DNA of 64,000 nucleotides from Campylobacter majalis (GCF_905120465.1 NZ_CAJHOF010000004.1:62001-126000), one strand, 5' to 3'. Numbered from the stretch's first letter, positions 1 through 9,216 are shown. Made by a program: numbers and translations. Notes: generated from the sequence alone by a model not told the origin.

Positions 1-156
1 CGCAAAGCCATTTAGTATAAATATATCCGCATTTTCAAGCTCGTGTTTTGATAAAAATTTTGAAATTTCACTATCTTTTTCGTTAAATTTATCCATTAAA
101 GCATGAGTTGTATTAACATCTATATCAAAATCAAATCCATTTATATTTATTTTCAT
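1..156 (-). CDS. ThiF-like protein, N-terminal fragment
   Basis: Only the first 52 codons are inside the window; the gene runs off the left edge. It starts with ATG at 156 and reads MKININGFDF onwards, ending at the edge with ADIFILNGFA. A short beta-rich ThiS-like domain with a motif of the form ADxxxxNGF is what I recall from the N-terminus of bacterial ThiF proteins, the ATP-dependent adenylyltransferases that charge the sulfur carrier ThiS. The assignment rests on this short stretch alone. The gene starts 8 bases after the stop of the upstream hydrolase gene, so the two are probably co-transcribed. A separate thiS lies at 35342. Confidence 0.45.
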   Translation of the reverse strand, partial: MKININGFDFDIDVNTTHALMDKFNEKDSEISKFLSKHELENADIFILNGFA

Positions 157-164
157 ATTATCCC

Positions 165-1007
165 TTAAAACTCAAATTTACCAGGCTCTACTGATTTATC
201 ATGTGTTGCAAAAATTTTAATACAATACGGATTTTCGCTTTGTGCTTTTATCCATTCTAAAGACAGCCTTTGCTCTGTTCTGTTTAGTGCAATGCCAGAA
301 AGAAGCATATTTTGCCATGATTTATATGAGTAAGCACCATCACTTACAAACAATACGTATTTTTTCTCACTATTTGTAATTTTTACAGCAAACATCCCAT
401 CGGTATGTCCTGGTATTGCGATTAACTCAACACTTCTATCACGAAATAAATCATATGATTTATTCGATGGACCTAGTGCATCGTTCCAGTCAAACTCAGT
501 TATATTTATCTTGTCCCACCACTTTTTTTGGTAACGCACAAATGAGTGTTTTTTAGCACATTGTAGCTCATCAGCTGAGACTAAAATTTTCTTTGCGTCT
601 TTTACATGCTCTAAGCCACTTACATGATCACAATCTAAATGCGTTAATATGACATAATCAAGTTCAGACGGTTGCACTCCTAAGGCTTGTAGTTGCTCGT
701 GTATGGCTTTTCCATTTTGAATAACGCCTTGATTTATCATGTATAATAGACGAGAGCCTAGCGATTTTATCTGTGCTGATTTGTCAAATACTCCATCTGG
801 ACTCATGTTTCTGTGCCAACCAGTGTCGATTAAAATTTTGCCCTTTGGGTGTTCGATATAGTATGAAAAAACGGGTAACCAAATGCGTTTGTGTTTTGGT
901 GTAAAAATGCCAAAAAATTTCTTTTTTGTAAAATTTTCGCCACCAAAAGGAAGATCTGGAGAGACGCAAACATCACCAGTATGCAAAACGTGTATTTTGA
1001 TGCTCAT
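165..1007 (-). CDS. metallo-beta-lactamase-fold hydrolase, AHL-lactonase-like
   Basis: This 280-residue single-domain protein has the MBL-fold metal motifs. THLDCDH at about 122-128 is the HxHxDH box, but with Asp125 where the second His normally sits. The remaining ligands are His201 (PGHTDG), Asp223 (VSDG) and His269 (ATHD). Overall length and the LIDTGWH start of the core match the N-acyl homoserine lactonase family, which hydrolyses lactone rings. The true substrate is unknown, and Campylobacter is not known for AHL signalling, so another ester or thioester is just as likely. No signal peptide is seen, so it is cytoplasmic. A TACAAT element on the minus strand (1032-1037), 25 bases upstream of the ATG, may be its promoter. 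Confidence 0.75.
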   Translation of the reverse strand: MSIKIHVLHTGDVCVSPDLPFGGENFTKKKFFGIFTPKHKRIWLPVFSYYIEHPKGKILIDTGWHRNMSPDGVFDKSAQIKSLGSRLLYMINQGVIQNGKAIHEQLQALGVQPSELDYVILTHLDCDHVSGLEHVKDAKKILVSADELQCAKKHSFVRYQKKWWDKINITEFDWNDALGPSNKSYDLFRDRSVELIAIPGHTDGMFAVKITNSEKKYVLFVSDGAYSYKSWQNMLLSGIALNRTEQRLSLEWIKAQSENPYCIKIFATHDKSVEPGKFEF

Positions 1008-1055
1008 TTTTAACCTTATAAAATTTTGCCTATTGTAGTATTTTATGCTTAAGAT

Positions 1056-2078
1056 TTACATTAAATTTATAATATCATCAATGACTTCGTTTGATTTATC
1101 TTTGGTTAAAATTTTAGCCAAACGAGTTGAAATTTCTTTAATATCTAAAGTATTTAAAATTTCAAGCATCTCATTCTCGTTTATATCGTCTTGCATAATA
1201 ATTTTTGCTAAACCTTGATCGCTTAAAAATTTAGCATTATGATACTGATGGTTTGAAGCGGCGTGAGGGTAGGGGATGAATATACACACAAGTGCATTTG
1301 CCACGCTTTCCCATAACGAACTGGCACCAGCACGAGTGATGGCTACATCAGCCTTGCTTAAAAGTTTTGGCATATCGCTGCTAAACTCAAATAAATCCAC
1401 ATCTGTGCCAACTTTAACGCCAATAGCCTCGTATCTAGCACACAAATCATCATATGCACCCTTGCCGCATTGATGTGTGATTTTAATGCCATGCTCTTTT
1501 AGCTTTGAGCTTAAATTTACGGCTAGATTATTTATAGCTGTTGCGCCCTGAGAGCCACCCATAAAAAGCACAGTTTTTAACTCATGGCGAATCCTTGCAG
1601 CATCAAAAAACTCATCTCTTACTGGGTATGGATAAAATGGCTTGATATATGAGCTATAAAAGCCCTTTGCAAATGGTTTAAGTAAGGAATTTAACTTGCC
1701 CATAACTGCATTTTGCTCGTGTATAAAAAGTGGTGTTTTTGTAATAATTGCTGCGATACTAGCGGGAGCTGCTGAGTATCCACCTACGCTAATTACGGCT
1801 TTTACTTTATGTTTTTTTAAGATTATAGCACATTTTAAAGCTAATTTTATGATATTTAAAACAGATAAAATTTTATCTATTCCACGCCTATTTACAACGC
1901 CTTTGCTTTGTAAAAAGTATTTGTGAGTAAAATTTTCATCGTTTTTAAACCACAATATGTCTTGACCGCTAGTTGAGCCAATAAACACGCTTTTATGCCC
2001 CTTATTAACAAGTCTTGCATTAAAGCTTTTTGCAATAGCCAAATGCCCACCAGTGCCACCACCTGTAATAGCTATCAT
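1056..2078 (-). CDS. murG: MurG, lipid II-forming GlcNAc transferase
   Basis: MurG transfers GlcNAc from UDP-GlcNAc to lipid I on the inner face of the membrane, giving lipid II for peptidoglycan synthesis. The protein is 340 residues from the ATG at 2078. I chose this start because the glycine-rich GGGTGGH loop then lies at residues 6-12, as usual, and because it makes an ATGA overlap with the ftsW stop. An ATG 48 bases upstream would only add an unconserved tail inside ftsW. A second glycine-rich loop, GGSQGA, and TRAGASSLWE in the C-terminal nucleotide-binding domain are intact. It is translationally coupled to ftsW. Confidence 0.95.
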   Translation of the reverse strand: MIAITGGGTGGHLAIAKSFNARLVNKGHKSVFIGSTSGQDILWFKNDENFTHKYFLQSKGVVNRRGIDKILSVLNIIKLALKCAIILKKHKVKAVISVGGYSAAPASIAAIITKTPLFIHEQNAVMGKLNSLLKPFAKGFYSSYIKPFYPYPVRDEFFDAARIRHELKTVLFMGGSQGATAINNLAVNLSSKLKEHGIKITHQCGKGAYDDLCARYEAIGVKVGTDVDLFEFSSDMPKLLSKADVAITRAGASSLWESVANALVCIFIPYPHAASNHQYHNAKFLSDQGLAKIIMQDDINENEMLEILNTLDIKEISTRLAKILTKDKSNEVIDDIINLM

Positions 2079-3235
2079 ATATTTGCCCTTTTGCTTATCA
2101 TTAGTATCATCCCAATAGCTATACATGAAGCTAGTATCTGTGAGCCTCCATAGCTTAAAAATGGCACGGCAATGCCTTTAATAGGGATAATTGAGCTAAT
2201 GCCGTAGCTATTTATTATAAATGAAAGCGATATGAGCATACCAATGCCAAGACTAAAAAGATGAAAAACCTTGTTTTCGCTTCGTGAAGAGATTAAAAAA
2301 ATGCGGTAAATTAGCCATGAAAATAGCATAACTACACAAAATATACCGGCAAATCCAGCTTCTTCGGCAATACCAGCCAAAACAAAATCCGTATGGACTT
2401 CGCTTAAAAAACCAAGCTTTATAATACCAGCACCAAGTCCTTCACCCCAAAATTCACCATGTCTTATTGCATTTAATGAATGCATTACTTGATAAGGCTC
2501 TGGTGCATTATCTACACGAAGTGCTTGTGCCATAGCTTCAGGCATAAATGTCATCATAAAATCTTGCACACTACCCCACCATGATTTTAAACGAGCTATA
2601 CGATGATCTGATGTGACTATAATGACAGTAAAAACACCAATTGCGATAGTGAGAATTATAGAAAAAATTCTTAAACTGGCTCCAGCAAAATATGCCATAC
2701 ATATAAGCGTAGCACCAAGCACAACAACTTGACCTAAGTCATTTTGAAGTACTGCAATAAGATATACAATGATAATAAAAACAATAAAATATGGAAATAG
2801 TATTTTAACTTCAGCCAAGATTGTTTTTTTACTATCATCTATCTTGCGACTAAAACTCCATGCTAAAAAATAGACAAATCCAATTTTAAAAAACTCAACA
2901 GGGGCAAGTGAAAAACCAGGAAGCCTAATCCAACGTCTAGCACCACCTGCTTCTGTAACCATTGAAGCTGGCAAAACATACATCACACTCATAGCTATAA
3001 AGCACGAGAAAAATAGTCCAAAACCTATCCAAAAAAGCGCTTTATCTGGATTTAACAACGATATAGCCCACATTACAAAAATTCCAACAAATACAACACC
3101 AAACTGACGGATAAAAAAGTGGTATTCAGTATAATTAAACAATAAAACAGCAAACACAGAAAGCGATAAAGAAAAAACCACGCCCACAATCATAAGAATA
3201 GTTGATGTAAAAAATAGGCTCTTGTCTGCTTGCAA
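2075..3235 (-). CDS. ftsW: FtsW, peptidoglycan glycosyltransferase of the divisome
   Basis: This is a 386-residue polytopic membrane protein of the SEDS family. The conserved loop GGARRWI lies between membrane segments, and the C-terminal PFLSYGGSQ signature is present. SEDS proteins polymerise lipid II together with a class B penicillin-binding protein. RodA is the main alternative, but direct coupling to murG by a 4-base overlap is the arrangement typical of ftsW. It lies 44 bases downstream of the last hydrogenase gene on the same strand, with no clear terminator between, so read-through from the hyd operon is possible. Confidence 0.88.
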   Translation of the reverse strand: MQADKSLFFTSTILMIVGVVFSLSLSVFAVLLFNYTEYHFFIRQFGVVFVGIFVMWAISLLNPDKALFWIGFGLFFSCFIAMSVMYVLPASMVTEAGGARRWIRLPGFSLAPVEFFKIGFVYFLAWSFSRKIDDSKKTILAEVKILFPYFIVFIIIVYLIAVLQNDLGQVVVLGATLICMAYFAGASLRIFSIILTIAIGVFTVIIVTSDHRIARLKSWWGSVQDFMMTFMPEAMAQALRVDNAPEPYQVMHSLNAIRHGEFWGEGLGAGIIKLGFLSEVHTDFVLAGIAEEAGFAGIFCVVMLFSWLIYRIFLISSRSENKVFHLFSLGIGMLISLSFIINSYGISSIIPIKGIAVPFLSYGGSQILASCIAIGMILMISKRANI

Positions 3236-3279
3236 ATTTAACTCCGATAATTTAAAGCCTAGATTTTACTTAAATAATA

Positions 3280-4689
3280 TTAAATTATGTTAAAATCCCT
3301 AAAGCAAACATCGTGATTAGGCTTTAAATGCATATAAAATTGCGAAGCAAATGCTTCGTATTTAAACAATTCTCCAGCCAACACAACATCGCTAAATTTC
3401 AAATCATTTGATTTTTCATAAACGTATTGAGCAAAAAAATATGCCAAGCTTTGCACACAGCCAAAGCTGATATTATGCACACCAGCACCAGCCAAGCTAA
3501 AACTCATAACAGATTTTATAAACTTAACTACGTTAAAGACGTTTTCATCTATTACGCACTCTATGCTAACGCCCTTTTTTACGCTATAATCAGCCGCATT
3601 TGTTAGTAGTTTTTCAAATGCTTTATGCAAATTATTATCAAGTCCAAGCACGATACCAGTTACACCAAGAAGCGTATAAAAACTAGGCAAAGATGAAATT
3701 TCAGCATCAATTAAGTTAGAATTTTGACTATAATTTTTTAAGAATATTTCACCATTTTCTAACTTTAATATCTGAGTATATATTTCATTTAGACTTGAAA
3801 ATTTTGGCAAAAATAGCAACTCAACACTATTTACCTTATCAACAAACTCAATCTTATTTGTCTGCTTATCAAACTCAAGCAAAAGATGTTTTTGTGATAA
3901 AATCTTAACAGCACCAACAAGATAATTTGTACCTAATTTAATTAATTCATTGCATTTTTTCCCACTAATGCTTATAAAATTTATATCATTTTTATAAAGC
4001 TCATCACAAAAAGCATAGATTAACAAATCCCACGCAGCGCGAACCTTATAAAATTTTTGTGCATTTTGATTTTGTGTGCGAAATAGGGCGGTTGTTTTTA
4101 GATTAAGTATCGGCTTTTCATAGCTTACTAGTGCTATTTGGGCATTTTCATCAGCTATAAAAACCTTTGGTAATGCTTTTAAATTTGTTGGGACTATATA
4201 GTCAAAAGTAACATCTTGACTAAATTTAGACACTTTAAAATCGCCAAAATCTACAAAGTTGTTTTTGTAAAAATCATCTAGCATACTTGATAAAATTGTA
4301 GTAAAATTTTTATCATTTACTATATTATTTTGATATTTTAAATCGCTTATTTTTCCAAACTCGTTTGCTAAAATTTTACCATTTTTATAGGCGTTAATCA
4401 TACTTGGAGTTATATGATTTTCATTTGTGATTTGAAATTTTATCTCTTGATTTTGTGGCATATCATTTGCAACATATACATTTGTGCCCTTTAGATAGAT
4501 GGAGTGTGGCAAACTTGCACTTAAAGTATCTGAAAAACTAGCTAAAATTTCTTCATTTTCATCTACATAAAGCGTTAGTGTGTTGTCTGCAACTTTAACA
4601 CCATGTTTGACATTTTCACATACTTTATATAAAATTTTTAAAAAATCACCACTAATACTAACAAATCTAAACTCATATGCCAAAATCAT
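3280..4689 (-). CDS. hydE: HydE, hydrogenase accessory protein
   Basis: This 469-residue soluble protein is the last gene of the hydrogenase cluster. Its ATG overlaps the hydD stop (ATGA). The position directly after hydD and the length match HydE of Helicobacter and Wolinella, a protein needed for hydrogenase activity whose exact biochemical role I cannot state. It is unrelated to the radical-SAM HydE of [FeFe] hydrogenases. Glycine-rich stretches near the C-terminus (TLLGVTGIVLGLD, SLAGAGVHNISFG) are the only striking motifs. No signal peptide or membrane segment is evident. The name relies on context as much as on sequence. Confidence 0.75.
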   Translation of the reverse strand: MILAYEFRFVSISGDFLKILYKVCENVKHGVKVADNTLTLYVDENEEILASFSDTLSASLPHSIYLKGTNVYVANDMPQNQEIKFQITNENHITPSMINAYKNGKILANEFGKISDLKYQNNIVNDKNFTTILSSMLDDFYKNNFVDFGDFKVSKFSQDVTFDYIVPTNLKALPKVFIADENAQIALVSYEKPILNLKTTALFRTQNQNAQKFYKVRAAWDLLIYAFCDELYKNDINFISISGKKCNELIKLGTNYLVGAVKILSQKHLLLEFDKQTNKIEFVDKVNSVELLFLPKFSSLNEIYTQILKLENGEIFLKNYSQNSNLIDAEISSLPSFYTLLGVTGIVLGLDNNLHKAFEKLLTNAADYSVKKGVSIECVIDENVFNVVKFIKSVMSFSLAGAGVHNISFGCVQSLAYFFAQYVYEKSNDLKFSDVVLAGELFKYEAFASQFYMHLKPNHDVCFRDFNII

Positions 4690-5228
4690 TTTAAACCCTT
4701 ACTTGCATACTCATTAGCCATATCTAAAACGCTAAAATTTCCTATTTTTTCACAAACAAAGCCCAACTCACTTAAATGCGAAAGTATAGTTTTTTCGGCT
4801 ATTAATGCCCCTTTTTGCACCTCTTTTGAAAGCTCAAAAGTAGTTGGCTCAACTCTACTTGGAATAATACCTAAAATTTTTCCATTTGGTCTATCACCAC
4901 AAAGTGCCATTAACTCAAGCGTTTGAAGCATCTCTACCTCGTGAGCTGAGCCGTCCCATCTTATCTTTTTTGGCATGTTATCAATATCAAAAAAATAAAC
5001 ATCGCCAACATCAGAATCATCAGCACTAATACAATCAACAACTATCAAATAATCAAAACTAGAAATTATAGGCGTAAGAGCGATAGCTAATGTCCCACCA
5101 TCAACAAACTCAATGCTATGTTTATCGCAAGTAAAAGCATAAGAGCGAGAGAGTGCATTTACTATATGCACTCCCACCCCTTCATCACCAAACATAACGT
5201 TTCCAATGCCAAGCACTAAAACTCTCAT
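4686..5228 (-). CDS. hydD: HydD, hydrogenase maturation endopeptidase
   Basis: This is a 180-residue peptidase of family M52 (HyaD/HycI type). The start GIGNVMFGDEGVGVH carries the metal-binding acidic residue (GDEG), and VVDCISADD is the second acidic motif. Such proteases remove the C-terminal tail of the large subunit once nickel is inserted, here HydB, which still carries a tail after DPCIACAVH. The gene overlaps both hydC (ATGA at 5225-5228) and hydE by 4 bases, so the set is translated in a coupled way. Confidence 0.92.
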   Translation of the reverse strand: MRVLVLGIGNVMFGDEGVGVHIVNALSRSYAFTCDKHSIEFVDGGTLAIALTPIISSFDYLIVVDCISADDSDVGDVYFFDIDNMPKKIRWDGSAHEVEMLQTLELMALCGDRPNGKILGIIPSRVEPTTFELSKEVQKGALIAEKTILSHLSELGFVCEKIGNFSVLDMANEYASKGLK

Positions 5229-5911
5229 GCGTGATGCTCGTCCTCGACAAATTTATATCCGCTCACAACTGCATCCATTGCTCCGTTTTTACCACGAACT
5301 GCATTAAATACAGCCATATAGATGTGGATTACCACAAATACAATGATTATCCACATGCTTACTTTATGTAAATTTCTAACATTTGCAAGTCCGCCAAGCA
5401 GCTCTTCAAAATATCTCATCGGCTCATAAAGCAATCCACCAAGTCCCTCGTGATAAACATGCACGTATAGTATAAGTCCAGTTAGACAAATAAATGCCAA
5501 AACCAGATAAAAAAGCAAATACGAAGCAAATTGCAATGGGTTATAAACGCCTTTTAAATGCGGATGTTCACCCATGTAGATGTAGTATTTTATCTGTTTT
5601 ATCCATACGAATGGATTTAAAAAATCAAGCACACTCATCCACTCTTTTTTGCTATGCTTATCAAAGAAAAATAGATATGTTTTAAATATCAAACATGCTA
5701 TTAGCACAAAACCAGCTATTTGATGTGCCATTCTCCATTTAGCATTCATAAATAAAACTGGCTCATCTGTAATCTCAGGCGATATAAAAACAAAACCTAT
5801 ATAATAACCACTATAGATTAAAAACGCAATCGCTACAGCTCTAATCCAGTGCGTAAGTCTAAGCCCAACTGAAAATTCATAAACGCTAAAACGTTTGTTG
5901 TCATGTGCCAT
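5225..5911 (-). CDS. hydC: HydC, b-type cytochrome subunit of [NiFe] hydrogenase
   Basis: HydC is 228 residues, with four predicted membrane helices typical of the Ni/Fe-hydrogenase b-type cytochrome family. It takes electrons from HydA/HydB on the periplasmic side and passes them to menaquinone. Candidate haem ligands are histidines within the helices, for example in the LRLTHWIRA segment near the N-terminus, MAHQIAGF, and LHKVSMW followed by VIHIYMA near the C-terminus. It begins 10 bases after hydB and overlaps hydD by 4. Confidence 0.93.
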   Translation of the reverse strand: MAHDNKRFSVYEFSVGLRLTHWIRAVAIAFLIYSGYYIGFVFISPEITDEPVLFMNAKWRMAHQIAGFVLIACLIFKTYLFFFDKHSKKEWMSVLDFLNPFVWIKQIKYYIYMGEHPHLKGVYNPLQFASYLLFYLVLAFICLTGLILYVHVYHEGLGGLLYEPMRYFEELLGGLANVRNLHKVSMWIIIVFVVIHIYMAVFNAVRGKNGAMDAVVSGYKFVEDEHHA

Positions 5912-5921
5912 TTTACGCTCC

Positions 5922-7634
5922 TTATACGTTTATTTTATACTCGCTAAGTTTATTGCCGCTCATATCCATTACATGCACTGCACACGCTATACAAGGGTCA
6001 TATGAGTGAATTTTACGCACAATTTCTAATGGCTGAGTAATATCAGCTATTTTTAATCCAATCAAGCATGATTCATATGCACCCATGTTGCCATTTGCAT
6101 CTTTTGGTGAAGCATTCCATGTAGATGGCACAACAGCTTGCCAGTTGCTAATAACGCCATCTTTAATCCTGCACCAGTGACTTAAAGCACCTCGTGGGAC
6201 ATGCCCCATGTAATAGCCTTTATACTCTTTGTTTTTGTTTATGCGATACTTAGCGACTGTTTCTTTATCTGTTTTTAAATTTTCAATTAGATTATTAAAG
6301 GCTATGATTGTATTATCTGCAACGATTTTTGCTTCGATCATGCGTGTGGCTGTTCTGCCAAGTGTTGAAAAAACAGCACTTAGTGGTAGTCCCGTATCGG
6401 CTAGAAATTTATCAACTACTGGCACAACATATTTGTTGCCTTTGGCATAATTTACCACGATGTTTGCCAGTGGTCCTACCTGAAGTGGATCAGAGCCATA
6501 TCTAGGAGCCTTTATCCAAGTATATTTGCCTTTTATGTCAAATAGCTTACTGTCTTCTAATTCACCTTTGTCATTTATGCTTTTGCCTTTAACTAACCCT
6601 GTATAGTTTGGCTCTGTCTCACCATCATATGGATGAAGTGGTTTGTCATTTTGATACCATGAATGAGTTGCTTCTTCTGTTATTTTGTCTGGATTTACAT
6701 CATGGACTTTGTCTAAATTTCCATTAAATATTATGCCGCTATCAAACAGCCACTCATTTGCACTAAGTTGAAATTCTTTAAATGTATATAGGTTTGATAC
6801 GCCAATATCATTTAATACGCTTGGCTCGTTTGCATAAGCGCGTCCTGCCATAACCAAATCAGGATAGTAAGCACGATTTACAAAGTCTTGCACTTCCTTA
6901 AGCTTTGTAAGATACTCGCCGAGTCTTGAAGGTGTTTCTAAATCCATTATGCAAGTTACACCGCCAACGGTTAATGTCTGTGGGTGTGGGTTTTTAGAAC
7001 CAAATATCGCCATCATCTGTGCAGCTATACGCTGAATTCTCAAACACTCTAGATAGTGTGATAGAGCTATTAAATTTTGCTCTGGAGTTAGTTTATATGT
7101 GCTATGTCCCCAGTAAGCATTTGCAAATGGTCCAAGATTGCCTTTAGCAGCAAATTCTCTAACTCTATCTTGAACCTCTTTTAATTTATCTGCACCACAG
7201 GCATACGGAGTATCACACCACTTAAATGCCTCTTCACTAGCTTTTTTAGGATCTGCACTCAAAGCAGAAACTACATCAACCCAATCAACACCATGCAAAT
7301 GATAAAAATGCACGATGTGATCGTGTAAGAATAGGGCAGAATTCATGAGTGTTCTAGTAAGCTGTGCGTTTAGTGGCGGGGTTATGCCAAGTGCATTTTC
7401 AACTGCTACTATACCTGCTTTATAGTGTGAAAATGTGCATACACCGCAAATTCTTTGCATAAAAAATCCAGCGTCACGCGGATCGCGATTTTTTACGATT
7501 TGCTCTAAGCCACGCCATAGTGTAGAGCCAGAATAAGCCTCTTTTACTACGTTGTTTTCATCTACTACAACCTCTATACGAAGGTGTCCTTCTATCCTTG
7601 TTATTGGATCAATTACTACTCTTTTATCACTCAT
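5922..7634 (-). CDS. hydB: HydB, [NiFe] hydrogenase large subunit
   Basis: This 570-residue catalytic subunit holds the Ni-Fe site. The N-terminal motif RICGVC (Cys63, Cys66) and the C-terminal DPCIACAVH (Cys548, Cys551, His554) supply the four cysteine ligands. The 16 residues after His554 are the tail expected to be removed by HydD. RIEGHLRIEV near the start is also diagnostic. It has no signal of its own; the folded dimer is expected to be exported with the Tat signal of HydA. The subunit set points to a respiratory uptake enzyme of the Wolinella/Helicobacter type, used to draw electrons from H2. It starts 2 bases after hydA ends. Confidence 0.97.
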   Translation of the reverse strand: MSDKRVVIDPITRIEGHLRIEVVVDENNVVKEAYSGSTLWRGLEQIVKNRDPRDAGFFMQRICGVCTFSHYKAGIVAVENALGITPPLNAQLTRTLMNSALFLHDHIVHFYHLHGVDWVDVVSALSADPKKASEEAFKWCDTPYACGADKLKEVQDRVREFAAKGNLGPFANAYWGHSTYKLTPEQNLIALSHYLECLRIQRIAAQMMAIFGSKNPHPQTLTVGGVTCIMDLETPSRLGEYLTKLKEVQDFVNRAYYPDLVMAGRAYANEPSVLNDIGVSNLYTFKEFQLSANEWLFDSGIIFNGNLDKVHDVNPDKITEEATHSWYQNDKPLHPYDGETEPNYTGLVKGKSINDKGELEDSKLFDIKGKYTWIKAPRYGSDPLQVGPLANIVVNYAKGNKYVVPVVDKFLADTGLPLSAVFSTLGRTATRMIEAKIVADNTIIAFNNLIENLKTDKETVAKYRINKNKEYKGYYMGHVPRGALSHWCRIKDGVISNWQAVVPSTWNASPKDANGNMGAYESCLIGLKIADITQPLEIVRKIHSYDPCIACAVHVMDMSGNKLSEYKINV

Positions 7635-7636
7635 GA

Positions 7637-8791
7637 TTACGCCTCCTCATCTTTTTTACTCACAGCCACACCGATTAATGCATGTGCTGCCATGCCTATA
7701 CCAGCTAAAGCCAAGACGCCTATTCCTATCTTGTCGCTTATGTTATCAGCACCAAGTCCTAGCACTGTATCATAAAGTCTATCACCAACTGGCTCCTCAA
7801 ATGGCCCCATTGTATCCCAAAAATCGGGCTCAGAACAACCTATGCAGCCATGCCCTGCTTGAACTGGCCAAGATGTATGTGAGTTAAATCTCTCTCGTGA
7901 GCAGTTGTTAAATGTATATGGTCCCTTGCAGCCAACTTTATATAAACAATATCCAAGTCTGGCACCCTCATCACCAAAGCTTTGCACAAACTCACCAGCG
8001 TCAAATCTACCTCGACGCTCACATAAATCATGTATGCGTAAGCCATATGCCCACTTTGGTCTTCCAAACACATCAAGTGCAGGAAGTGTGCCAAATAATA
8101 TGTAATGAAGTAAGTTGCCGACGATATTTTTTTCACTTGGCGGACAACCAGGGACATTTATGACTTTTTTATCTGTCACTTTTGATAAACCAACAGAATT
8201 TGATGGATTTGGCTTAGCAGCTTGTATGCCACCATAGCTAGAACAGGTGCCTATAGCAAATATTGCAGCTGCATTTTCACTCGCTTTTACTGCACTTTGT
8301 TTGCCTGTTGTGCCATGCGGCCCTATTGTTAAATAGCCTTCTGTATCGCCAGTAGGCACTCCGCCTTCTACTAACAATATATATTGACCTTTGTATTTTT
8401 CAATGGCGTGTTCAAGATTGTGCTCAGCTTGCCAGCCAGCAGCCGCCATAAGTGTCTCGTGGTATTCTAAGCTAATATAATCAAATATTAAGCTATCAAT
8501 AGTCGGAGTATCTGTGCGAAGCAAACTCTCGCTACAGCCTGTGCATTCAGCCAAATGTAGCCAAATAACCGGCAACCTATCGCTAAGCTCAGCAGCACGT
8601 GCAACTACCGGCGTCATCGAAGCTGGTAAAGCCATAAACGCAGTCATTGCACCAGCCCATTTCATAAAGTCACGCCTACTAAATCCGCGTTTTTGCAAGG
8701 CTTGTTTTATGCTATCGTCATCTTTTAATTTTTTAAGCTTTGATAGCTCATCTAGTCTTTGATGTATCGCAGATAAGTTTATATGAGACAT
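7637..8791 (-). CDS. hydA: HydA, [NiFe] hydrogenase small subunit with Tat signal
   Basis: The 384-residue small subunit carries the iron-sulfur relay. A long N-region precedes the twin-arginine motif SRRDFMKWAG (Arg39-Arg40), followed by a hydrophobic stretch and a cleavage region near ARAAE. The mature start has the proximal cluster motif AECTGCSES (Cys83, Cys86). A C-terminal hydrophobic helix of about 20 residues anchors the enzyme to the periplasmic face of the membrane. It is the first gene of hydABCDE and has a clear ribosome site, AAAGGAGTT, upstream of the ATG. The long AT-rich region upstream (8792-9279) is the likely control region. Confidence 0.97.
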   Translation of the reverse strand: MSHINLSAIHQRLDELSKLKKLKDDDSIKQALQKRGFSRRDFMKWAGAMTAFMALPASMTPVVARAAELSDRLPVIWLHLAECTGCSESLLRTDTPTIDSLIFDYISLEYHETLMAAAGWQAEHNLEHAIEKYKGQYILLVEGGVPTGDTEGYLTIGPHGTTGKQSAVKASENAAAIFAIGTCSSYGGIQAAKPNPSNSVGLSKVTDKKVINVPGCPPSEKNIVGNLLHYILFGTLPALDVFGRPKWAYGLRIHDLCERRGRFDAGEFVQSFGDEGARLGYCLYKVGCKGPYTFNNCSRERFNSHTSWPVQAGHGCIGCSEPDFWDTMGPFEEPVGDRLYDTVLGLGADNISDKIGIGVLALAGIGMAAHALIGVAVSKKDEEA

Positions 8792-9028
8792 TCTAACTCC
8801 TTTGGGATAAAAGTTACTATTTATGAAATGCTACATACTTATTGCTTAAAAGAAAACATTAAATAATTTATTATTAAATTTTTTTAATGTAATTATAATA
8901 TTAGTAATAAAAATAACATATATTTATTATAAAATACAATATAAAATTAAAAATGTAATAAATTTTACGTCAAACAAAGACAAAATTAATTTAAAAATTA
9001 ATTTATGGTGCATATTGTTATTATAAAT

Positions 9029-9053
9029 ATTATGTCACTAAAAGTAACATAAT
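9029..9053. promoter_or_regulatory. 7-11-7 palindrome upstream of hydA, possible operator
   Basis: The perfect inverted repeat ATTATGT - 11 bases - ACATAAT is centred about 250 bases upstream of the hydA start. The two 7-base half sites with an 11-base spacer resemble the layout of nickel-responsive NikR operators in Helicobacter. The half-site sequence is not a clear match, so the regulator is only a guess. In such AT-rich DNA short palindromes also occur by chance. Confidence 0.35.
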
Positions 9054-9165
9054 TATAAAATATTTTTTTGTTATTGCAATAATATTAATATTTTAGGGCA
9101 AAAATTTTACTAATTTTAAATTTTATTATTAGGCCAGCTTAAATGATTTTATATAAAGCCAAAAA

Positions 9166-9216
9166 ATTGTGTAAAATTTTTACATAATTTTTACACAATA
9201 ATATGACATTTTTACA
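9166..9216. repeat. phased TTTTTACA repeats and palindrome
   Basis: Three direct copies of TTTTTACA start at 9177, 9188 and 9209. The spacings of 11 and 21 bases are one and two helical turns, so all copies face the same side of the DNA. The second copy also forms a perfect 11-base inverted repeat with the sequence on its left (9166-9176 ATTGTGTAAAA with 9189-9199 TTTTACACAAT). This is the pattern expected for cooperative binding of a response regulator or similar protein. It is about 400 bases upstream of hydA and 100-150 bases downstream of sbmA. Confidence 0.45.

Noticed and set aside
7552-8163. Several open frames on both strands overlapping hydA and the hydB start (66-111 codons)
   Set aside because: They are shadows of hydA/hydB in other frames; no ribosome sites, and the protein sequences are rich in His/Cys/Pro without family motifs.
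9033-9049. CRP/FNR site in the hydA upstream region
   Set aside because: TGT-N11-ACA has one base too many between the half sites for a CRP-family site, and the inner bases do not match.
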